NCBI GenBank assembly: GCA_905221615.1
Contig: CAJNDT010005873.1
Location: 389,764 to 453,763, forward strand
Direction of reading: 5' to 3'
Length of the DNA stretch: 64,000 nucleotides
Source: Symbiodinium sp. CCMP2592
Lineage: Eukaryota > Sar > Dinophyceae > Suessiales > Symbiodiniaceae
Position numbers and translations under genes: made by a program. A model generated the notes under the pieces. That model was not told where the DNA came from. It was given only the letters and a program-made list of their open reading frames with translations, and searched no databases. How positions within the stretch are numbered: position 1 is the stretch's first letter; each line of letters begins with the position of its first letter. Positions 52,925 to 61,583 of the stretch are shown here, piece after piece.

Positions 52925-54079
52925 TCACTGCGGGCATTTGGTGATCGGGTGATCACCCTCACACTTGGCACATACATGCTCTCTTGTGCAAGCACTGCCG
53001 AGCTTACAACCTTCCAAGTTAAAACCATAACACACTTGCAAACCTTTGGATGTATAGGCCTTACCACCGGCATCCTTGATTCGCTTGGGAATTGCCACAT
53101 TGTGCTGCTGGGGAGGCGGCGCGACGCCAGTGCCTTTGCCTTTGCCCCCCTTGCCTTTGCCATTGCCTTTCCACGTCTTGCCTTTACCCGTGTACGGGAC
53201 CCGCGGCGGGCTGTAGTCCCGCTTGCGCTTGTTACCGACCGGTAACGGCAGCAGCAATGCAGAGACCTGGTATGAATCCAATGCATCATGCAAGTGTGTG
53301 TCCATGTCGCGCGTCCCATCAGTTTGCTGGCGGGGTCGAGTACCCCGCTCGACCATATGCACCCACACCATCTTGTCCGCATCCTGTAGCTGTGTGAGGC
53401 TGACTCGACTGTGACCATAGGCACTTAGGGATACGCAACGGGCCATGTTGTATGCATACCCTCGCCTCTTCAGGGCTTCAAGAAAAGCCAACGCTCCGCG
53501 GGCGGGCTGCTCAGGAGTGTCGGTCACTTCCTTGACATTGATTTTGCCTGATTCCACTTCAAGCACTTTACTCGGCTGCCGGTGGTTCAGCACCTCATGC
53601 TGTCTACTCACGCATTTTTCAACTGGAATATGCCTTAGGACATTCTCTCGTTCCTGTGCACTAGTGAGCTCCAACAGGCTGTGGCCTGGCTCCGTCGTTG
53701 GGTCAAGAAAAAGTCCGGGATTGGCATCTTTAAAAAGCTTTACTCGCTGATCACGCTCGGCTTCCGGAAGCTTCTGTCGACTATTGGCATCGGGATCCAC
53801 AATGCTTTGCCGCAGCTGTGCTATGAGCATTGTTTGGGCCTCAAAATGAAGACGTTTGAAACTCAGAACTTCACCAACACTCAGGCCAGTCAAGTTTGCG
53901 TCGACCCATTCCTTGATTTGGGAGTCCTGAATATCCTGCCCTGGCACTCCGACTGCGTGGGCGACCTGGCCCAGGGTTTTCACACCGATGCCTGCCAGTT
54001 TCGTAATGGACTCGGAGGTTATGCCATATGCCTTGCATCGCTGCTCGAAGTGGGCAGTGGAGTCAAGATACGCGGACAT
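52925..54079 (-). CDS. Element D gag-like protein with CCCH finger
   Basis: Open 384-residue frame starting MSAYLDSTAHFEQRC. Shares with B and C the N-terminal GVKTLGQVAHAVG block and LHFEAQTMLIAQLR. A basic Gly/Lys tract (GKGKTWKGNGKGKGGKGKG) precedes the finger CYGFNLEGCKLGSACTREH and CAKCEGDHPITKC. The stop lies about 60 bp before the pol frame begins. Confidence 0.8.
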   Translation of the reverse strand: MSAYLDSTAHFEQRCKAYGITSESITKLAGIGVKTLGQVAHAVGVPGQDIQDSQIKEWVDANLTGLSVGEVLSFKRLHFEAQTMLIAQLRQSIVDPDANSRQKLPEAERDQRVKLFKDANPGLFLDPTTEPGHSLLELTSAQERENVLRHIPVEKCVSRQHEVLNHRQPSKVLEVESGKINVKEVTDTPEQPARGALAFLEALKRRGYAYNMARCVSLSAYGHSRVSLTQLQDADKMVWVHMVERGTRPRQQTDGTRDMDTHLHDALDSYQVSALLLPLPVGNKRKRDYSPPRVPYTGKGKTWKGNGKGKGGKGKGTGVAPPPQQHNVAIPKRIKDAGGKAYTSKGLQVCYGFNLEGCKLGSACTREHVCAKCEGDHPITKCPQ

Positions 54080-54404
54080 GGTTCAGAAAGAAAGCTACGT
54101 AGGTTTTTGACGAAGTACGAACCATGATCCATCAAAGAACACATGTAGTGCTGTTGAGGGTTTCTGTGAAGCTTCAGGTGTTTCTGTGATTTGTGTCAGT
54201 CGACATGTCTGAACCATCTATGCCAAAACTTGCGCATGCACACACAACTCAAACCTCGTTCACGATACACGTCAGGCTACCTGCACATGTTCAGCTCCAC
54301 AGATGACACGCTTCCCTCAGGCATCGCACGGACACCATATTTTTCACTTCCCCTTGGAAGGACTCGCTAGCCCTGAGGCTACATCCTGTGCCGCAGTACG
54401 CAGC
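54080..54404 (-). other. Element D region between YR and gag
   Basis: About 325 bp with no gene or recognised signal. Confidence 0.5.
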
Positions 54405-57149
54405 CTACTTGTCGGCTTTCCGACATGTCTGGCAAAATGCCATTGCTTCTCGTGAGTCTTGGAGCTTCTCGAAATTCTTGGACCCTGAGCGCCCGCAAGA
54501 GAAGACCATTGTTCCTCCCTCCGAGGTGAAGACGATCCTATGTGCGATGCGAGACTTCACATGCACAGCAACTTCGTGACGCGGCCACTCCACGTCCATC
54601 CCCGGTACCTTGGTAGGCATTCTGGGGGGGACTTCTCCCGAATCACTGGACGCAGAGCTGGAGCTCTCACTGGAAGAAGATGAATCAGAGTCAGAGTCTA
54701 CACAGACTGGACCAGCTGGGTCGGCAATGGGACCCGCTACAGCAGCGACTTCAGTTTTCACGTCTGAGCCTGAGTGACGGAAAGCCTGATCCTGCTCATG
54801 CAGCGTCGGTGCATTCGACTCGAGAGCTTGCGACCTCAAGGGAAAATACTCTGATCGGGCAGCATCAGGTGCGAAGCGCTTCGCTGCCACTTCCAATAGC
54901 ATGCATTGCAGCTCCCGCGCGGGGGCCGTGGCAAGATCCATAGCATACAAGGCTCGTGAGCTGACGGTCGCTGAAGTGTGGCGGCCCAACACCGCACAAA
55001 CATCGTCACACAATCCAAACTTCGCCGCCCAAGAGAGAAGGGTTCGTTTCAGCGAATGCGATGACACACATGATAACCTGTCTTTGCTTGACACTGGCAG
55101 AAGAATCTTCCTGAGGAAAGATGTGATCTCATGTGACCTGATTTCACGCAGGCAAAGGGTGTCGCCATATGAGTTGGCGGGTGCCCTCAGGATAGGACCC
55201 TTCAACTCGCCCTCTAGCTTCAAGCCTGCATCTTCCAAACACTCCTGAGCTGCATTCAGCCACGTCTGTCCATGCACCCCGATGGCCGGTATGAGCACCG
55301 GCAACAACTCTCTGCACCGCGCCTGTGCACGGCGCGTCTTGTGCTGACCCAGCTCAATGATGAGAAAGCCTCCCGCCGGTGAGTGGTCATGCGTGACATT
55401 CTGCACATCCGCCAGGTCAGAATGCCTGGCTCTTGCGTACAATGCTAAGAGTATGTATGCCACCATCGCAAGGTCGTATGTGTGCAGCTCGCGTTGCTCC
55501 AACAGCCGGTGCAGGAACAGGATCTCACTCACCGTGAGGGGCAATGCTTGCTTAATCCAACCCTTGCCGGCGCGCATCTGTTCAGTGATTCCGCTGACAC
55601 GTCTACTTTTGAGGATGTGCGTAAGGTCCAAACCCAACACATGGTGTAAGAACCGAAACATAGATACACAGTCGGCTCCTCGCGACGGGGGCGAGCCTGA
55701 ATGCCTCAGGTGGCTGAGATACCCCCACACGGTGGCCTCGTGTAGGTAACAGCCGCTCTGAACACATGACTCCATACACCACTTTAGGTAATTTGCAAGG
55801 TTGCCTACACGCTTGTTTAATGTGAGAGGACTCCTCACCCCGATTGCCGCTTCCAGCGACTCAGCGTCGACTTGCCCTTGGTGCAGAAGCTCCGGGGGAA
55901 CAAAGGCGTTACCCACTAGCTCTACGTTAATGGCTAACTTGCGGATTCCAACCTGAAGCAACTCCTCACGGCGTTCAAGATATCCCACATCTTTAACAAC
56001 CTTCACAACCAGCTTAAAGATTGGCTCGGACGGCGAGGGCAGTTTGGCTGCTGGCGAAAGACTCGGTGCAACTACAACGGGGGGGGGCTCCGGCATGCTA
56101 CGTCGTGGCATCCCTTTCAAGCTTGGCAAGCTCGGCAAGTTATCGGCAAAGATGCTCTTCATGGTTCATGGGACCTCGCTCCCACGGAAGTTGAAATCCT
56201 CGTGGTGGCACTGGGTGCCGTACAAGCTCGTTCATGACCTGCTCTTGTACAAAGACAGGATCGGCCTCACGACTGCCTGCCGACACCTGTTCGGTCACTT
56301 CGCCCATGCATTCCTCACTGCCTACAAGACTGTGGAGCGCCCTGTCAAGAGCAGCCTCAGCTTCTGCATCAGCGGAAAGGTTACGCAAGGCCTCACTAAA
56401 CCCATTGTCATATTCTCGATAGTACTCTAGCTCCTCTTGCTCATCGAAGTCATAACTTGCCAAATGCTCTTCCCGGACCGGCTCGGCCGGCTGAGAAGGT
56501 ACATCGCCCGGAAGCTCCTCGCCAGGGCCCTGGGCATCCTCCAAAGAGGCTAGAATGCTTTCGGAAGCGACCGGAAGCTGCAGCTCTCCATCTTCAAAAG
56601 CACTGGGACCCACACTCAACGGTCCCTTCTCCAACAACACCCCTGCGACTCCTGAAGCCAACCCCACATTGTTCGAGGACGGTGCGGGATCTGAGGAGGC
56701 GGTGTCGGGCGCGGCCATCCCTGGGTGGCGGCAGCACAAAGCAGCTGAGGCAGGACTTGGGTATTCACAAACCAAGATGTCTGCAAAAGCAGCAAGCGCT
56801 CCTGGCAAGGCAGAAAGGCCCAAACAGTTGCAGTTACTGCAGAATCGTCGAAGAGGTCTTCAAAGCACGCAAGCACTACACTAGAAGAGCCCGAGGCGGG
56901 GCTGGCAGACTCAAGCGGCCTCTGCAAGCGGAACTCTAAAGCCGTAACTCGAAGTTGCAAAGAGGAGATCTGATCCTGTAGGATATCCTCGACAGCCCGC
57001 AGGGAGCTGGGGTGCACCACCGACGAACCCGCACTGGTGGCGGAGGTATGGCTCATACAAGGAGGCTGCACCTCGTGATAGCACCCAGAGCCTGCTAGAA
57101 TGTCTAGGAGCTTAGAAGGCCTCAAATGAAAATTTTTCTTTTGAGCCAC
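54405..57149 (-). pseudogene. Element D tyrosine recombinase (frameshifted N-terminal region)
   Basis: The catalytic part is open from 56162 to 54405: LYARARHSDLADV (Arg box I), CVSSHSLKRTLLSW (His with Lys), CAVLGRHTSAT (second His) and SSRALYAMDL (Tyr). Tail: HVKSRIAHRIVF, SCGRSG, CQTCRK. The acidic N-terminal region is in another frame (56823-56140, ending QLPWERGPMN), so a frameshift near 56.15 kb separates them; element C shows the joined form (LPWESGIM). A further frame up to 57149 may include the true start inside A1. Same HxxK as B and C. Confidence 0.78.
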
Positions 57150-57267
57150 TGTGGCTCACACTGCACGGAGATGTATTCTGCTGCACCAAGTCTCATCAGA
57201 AACGAAACTCCCCCGAGTTTCTCAAATCAAGAATTTTAAAACGCTATCAACAAGTTGACCGCCAGCT
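57128..57267 (-). repeat. Element D split repeat A1
   Basis: 140 bp, uninterrupted; the reference for the site where element C entered A2. Confidence 0.92.
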
Positions 57268-59028
57268 GCTTGGACTCTTAGTCAGCATGAGGGCTCTGTG
57301 CCATCGGCGGTCGCCTTTGTGCTTCCCTTTTCGGTAGCCCCAGACGGGCTCGGCATACATTCCAAGCTTGCCTGAATACCTGAACCCGGTTGCTCGCTCA
57401 AAAGCGGTGGCACCTCCTCTGACAGCAAACCTGTTAAGGATGAACGCTGCATGCACGTAACTCCATGCCATCAAGGGGTGACTGGGTCCTAGGTCATCAG
57501 GGCCTAAACCGAACTTGGCACGGGCCTGGTCAAGGAAAACATTGGAAAGCCCTCGCAGCAGATCAACCGTCTTTTCCACATACCCTTTGGAGGCATGGGA
57601 CTCGACAGCAGCATTGCGCACAACGGTTTTGAAGTTCAATCTTGTTCGGACACCGATGATCAAGTTTTGCAGCGCGACAGTGCTCGGCTCATTGTCGGTC
57701 TGGAGGGCAATCGTGTTATGCCCCAGCGACTGCACAAATCTGGTCAGCTCGATCGCTGCAAATTTCAAATCATCTTTACCCTTGCTTGCAACCGGAAGTC
57801 CGAAAACTGAACCTGTCGGTGTATCGCGCGCTACTGAAATTGTGAGCTTGTGGTGCTGAAGGTCTGCATCATCTGTGGTCACGGAAGTGTAACAGAAGTC
57901 GAAGCTTACAATTGGCGTGTCCCGGTCGGGACTGTCGGGGATCGACTGGTGTCGGTCCTCAAGCCCGCGCATGGACAAGCAGCGATCAAACCAGCCTTGG
58001 AAAGGCCAGTGAGTGAGATTGTGCAAATCACGCTCGGCCTTCGATGGCTCTTTGTTCATTGCCTGACCTTTTGCAACACGCGTGCTGTCGCCTTCGACTG
58101 CTTGAGCAACCTCACTCTTCAGAGCAATGTCCTGCTTCTCAAGATAACACTTCAACCTGTCAAGACAGCGCTGCTTGCTCCCGGACTGGGAGAGACCAGC
58201 AGCCTTGCACGAAGCTCTGATGACATTCAAAGTCGATGCCAAAGACAACTCGACACCATCATACACCAGAACATCTCGCTCACTCTTGCGCTCCGGCATC
58301 GGCGCATCTGCAACTTCAACATCAGGCAAGGGAGACACACTCACCTCGGCGGGCTCGAAAGCCTCTGCCATTCCATCATCACTGGGCTCATATTCATCAA
58401 GCTCCCCTGCATTGGGATCTGCTGGCTGCGGCCCGCTCCAACTGATGTAGTCCTTGACTGACCTGCTCGGCACGATCATCATGTCCTCAAGCGGTGCTCG
58501 ATCAGTCGTGAGCACACACACAACATCGGATTCCCCGTGCGGTAGCACAGCAGACAACTCCTGAAGTTCACCCCAGCTCACACAGTGTTCAAGCAGGAGC
58601 CAGTGGTCGTAGCCGTCTCGGCACGGCTTCACAAGCGTGGTTCTGCATGGCCACCCAACAGGGGCAACGATGGAAGGATCGATGAAGTGCGACCCTCGGC
58701 CGCGGAAGAACATGTCACCCTGCTCTGACATCTGCCATCCAAACGGTGCATCAATCATGCTTGCATCAATCGTTGCTTGAACAAACCTGACATGGAGTGC
58801 AGGATTCACAGACTGCTCACCGACACGGTAAATGGCAGCTTTGGTGCATAGCGAATTGCCCTTGAAGCTCATCGGCACTCGGATGCCACTGTCATGCTCA
58901 AGACACATGGTGGGCTTGCGCTGTGGCCACCACCCAGCACGCATGAGCTTGCCCTTGCACAGATGCAATCGCGCAAACTTCTCGCCACACAATCGGCTCA
59001 CCTTCTTCACTCTGCAAAACGAAATCAA
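57268..59028 (-). pseudogene. Element X pol part 1: SAP domain and integrase (3' end cut by D)
   Basis: Open frame of about 585 residues from the gag overlap to the D insertion. In order: end of the protease region, a spacer, and a SAP-like DNA-binding motif (LNVIRASCKAAGLSQSGSKQ followed by CLDRLKCYLE). Then a GAG-pre-integrase zinc region (HNLTHWPFQGWFDRCLSMRG) in which the first Cys appears replaced by Phe, and an integrase core with SFDFCYTS (Asp), LQTDNEPS (Asp) and VESHASKGYVEKTV (Glu): a DDE triad. After the core, GDRRWHRALMLTKSPS runs into D and resumes at 39785. Integrase catalytic residues are intact but the gene is split. Confidence 0.85.
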
Positions 59029-60850
59029 CTTCTCTCAAATCGTTCACAGCAAGTGGCTCGCCCTGTGCATCTTTCAATGCCAAGCCTCCGGCGCCCTGAC
59101 TGGTGCCATGCGTGGCATAGCAAAGTGGCAGGCAACTCATGTCTGCTCCACTGTCAAGGATGATCTCATGAGCTTCTGAGTCGTGCACCAACATGTCAAT
59201 GGAATGCACTGCGCACACAAACTGAGGAATCCCGCTGCAGTCTGACTCGTCCTGAAGATCAAAGGTCGATGCAGCTATGCACCACGACCCTGCATTGGCA
59301 TCACAAGCTGACATGTCGAAGCTGTGGTCACACTCAGACCCGGTACCCTCTGGCACGCTGCACTGGTCTTGCTCAAGCAAAATGGGACCCTCTGGCACGC
59401 TGCACTGATCGTAAAATTCAAAACGACCTGTGGGGACTGGATTGCCTCGGCTCTCAAACCCGGTGAAAATGTTATCAAGACAATCGCTCAAGCCATCCGA
59501 ACACTCGAAGCGCTCAACTCCCGAAATTGTCAAGACATCTGAAACTGGATATCCCAAGCCAAGGTGGCTGGCACGCATTGCATCAAGAAAATCAAAATCT
59601 GAAAATTCTGAAATCCCTCTCGGCATGCAACCTGTGGGGCACTGGATTGCCTTGGCTCTCAAACCCGGCTCGGCTATAACGGCACGCACATGGCCGCCTG
59701 CAAACCAGCTTGACGTGTCACCAAGATCAAAGACCTGCACCCGGCGAACGGCTGTGGTTGCCGTGCTCGATGCTGCAGCCTGGCTTGCACTATCTGACGG
59801 CTGCACCTCGGAAACCTGATTGACACGGCCCTTCTCATGCTTCTGCTTAAGCCAGCAATCCTTCTCCAAGTGACCCTTGCGCTCACAGTAACGGCAGGTG
59901 CGAGTCTCAGCCGAAGGTTGCGAACCCTTGGGGTTGTTGTTGTTACCACCTTTGCCCTTTCCTTTCGGCTTGCCTTGATTCTTGCCCTTGCCGCCCTGTG
60001 GCTTACCGCCTTGACCTTTGCCCTTTTGCTTGCCTTTGCCTTTGTCACCTTTGCCCTTCGGCTTGCCCTTATTCCATGCGACACGATCAATCTCCATGGG
60101 CGCGGGACCGCCTGAGGACGAAGATGCAATGCCAAACGTGCTGGCAATCGAAGTGCTCCACTTTGTCTGGGAAGTGTCCCAGCGCTCAATCAAATTCCGA
60201 AGATCCTGATACGTGGAGCTTTCTGTGATCAAGACGGTGGCCTGGGTCCTGAGTTGTCCAGACAGACATCGGAGGACAGCGGCCAAACGATTGTCGTCTG
60301 ACATGCTAGTGCCAGTCAAGCCTTCATATTCATTCACCGCACTCTCGAAGCGGGTGAGTTGGGTCATAAGGCCGGTCCGGTTGTCAAATGCGGGCCACGA
60401 GTGTATTGCTTGCAACAACGCCAAAATGCGATTGCGCGAACTCGGCATTAAATCTTGACTGAGGATTCTATATGCCTCAAACCCGTTTGCATCTGTCAAG
60501 GATTTCAAGACTCGCTTGCCTTTGTCATGCAAGAGCCCGGCTAAGACACCGTAAAGAAGTCGGGACCTGTCTGCTTCAGTTTCAGTCAAGGATGAAAGCG
60601 CAATCGGATTGGCAGGCCTACGACGGATTGTCTGAAGCTCCACGCCAAATGCTCGATCAAGACAAGAGAGGTACTGTTCCAACTCCCAAGACCAATTAGC
60701 CGTAGCCCACAGTGAAAGCTCTGCATCCCGGTCCTTGGGACGGAAAGGCTCAGGAGCCTTGAGGACCTTTGCAAGGTCGCGCCCTCGGATCGCCTGCTCC
60801 CTAGGCGCTGCAGTGTTGCTGGAAACAAGGGTTGTCAGGTTTTCCAACAC
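58898..60850 (-). pseudogene. Element X gag and protease
   Basis: 650-residue frame with a non-ATG first codon (GTG at 60850) directly after a stop, so the N-terminus is probably missing or spliced on. A Gag helical region (about residues 30-240) is followed by a long Lys/Gly/Gln tract (GKPKGKGDKGKGKQKGKG), a CCHC knuckle (TCRYCERKGHLEKDCWLKQ) and an aspartic protease site (EIILDSGADMSCLPL) with typical following strands. It ends out of frame relative to the integrase frame, with a 131-bp overlap; the integrase frame carries the better protease end (LMRAGWWPQRKP). This could be a programmed or a mutational shift. Confidence 0.8.
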
Positions 60851-61236
60851 TTAACCTGAGGAAAACCACCTAGACTAGCGATCAGGGACCTTTCAAAGTC
60901 CGGCACCTCAGTCTGGGCGTGCACAAAGGATTCTTGCACTGAAAACGGTATGCAATTGGCGGTGCAGATGGCAGCTCCCTCGCAAAAGAACTTCTCCTTC
61001 CACTCCTTCTCTCTCAAACACTTGCTTGCAAATTTGTAAAGCTCAGGCACAGTGTGCAATGATTGGGCTCTGGCTTCGCACACGGCAAAGCTGGTACGCA
61101 AAATGCGCACAAAGGACTCCCTGCTTCTACCCTCGGGCTGAGGTCTCGCCCAAAGCTGCTCCTCGTACACAGACAAGAGAAGCTCACGCAGCAATTCAAC
61201 TCCTGCTAAGGTTGTCGTGATTCGTTGTTCAAGCAA
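60851..61236 (-). CDS. Unidentified open frame next to X gag
   Basis: About 130 residues on the minus strand (ending SLGGFPQVKCWKT just inside the X gag start, in another frame). Composition looks coding (helical, charged, several Cys: KFASKCLREKEWKEKFFCEG). I recognise no family and it resembles none of the gag proteins here. It could be a lost N-terminal exon of X gag, part of the E bridge, or a captured fragment. Confidence 0.35.
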
Positions 61237-61422
61237 AGCAAAGCTCGCGGCAGCTATGGCTCGTCCGGTTGGCGCCGGGATTGCGAAGCTACGGCACTAC
61301 AGCCTAGGTTCACCGAAATCACGCAACACTCTCAGAGGAACGCTGTCACAGCCTGGGCCCCTGAACTCAAGCCCACAAGAAGTCCACGTGTCCCGAAGCT
61401 GGGTCGGCCCAGCTCCGCTACC
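61237..61422 (-). other. Probable A2 of element E
   Basis: By position directly before B1 this should be A2, but A1 is outside the window. A GGTTGGCGCCGGGA run near 61270 could be the G-rich bridge seen in the other elements. Confidence 0.4.
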
Positions 61423-61583
61423 ATGAACAAACTTCGGACTTTTGCAAGTACTCTGAGCCTGAATGTTACGTCGATCGTACATGCTTCGCATGCTCTTCGA
61501 GAAAACTACACGAGTGGTCAAAAGCTACCAAAACTGTTCTAGCAAAATAAGAGTACAGGGCATAGGGGAAAATGTTGATCACC
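61423..61583 (-). repeat. Element E split repeat B1
   Basis: 161-bp partner of 35746-35906. Its inner end contains the stop codon of the E pol frame. Confidence 0.88.

Larger units (their letters stand above)
39786..57267 (-). mobile_element. Element D: YR retrotransposon, interrupted by C
   Basis: About 8745 bp without C. Plus-strand order is B2 39786-39992, bridge 39993-40184, A2 40185-40194 plus 48932-49061, B1 49062-49268, pol, gag, YR, A1 57128-57267. Inserted in the pol of X without target duplication: CATT on the left and GCTTGG on the right rejoin into an open X frame. Pol and YR each have one frameshift; gag is open. Confidence 0.88.
36541..60850 (-). mobile_element. Element X: Ty1/copia-like retrotransposon, split by D
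   Basis: Gene order on the coding strand is gag-PR (60850-58898), SAP-integrase (59028-57268), then after element D, RT-RNase H and tail (39785-36541). Integrase before RT is the copia order. Removing D rejoins the pol frame exactly (...MLTKSPS + NDMYVL...). Lesions are a gag/pol frame break, a changed RT catalytic box, a frame break near the end, and no visible 5' LTR. X lies within element E. Confidence 0.82.
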
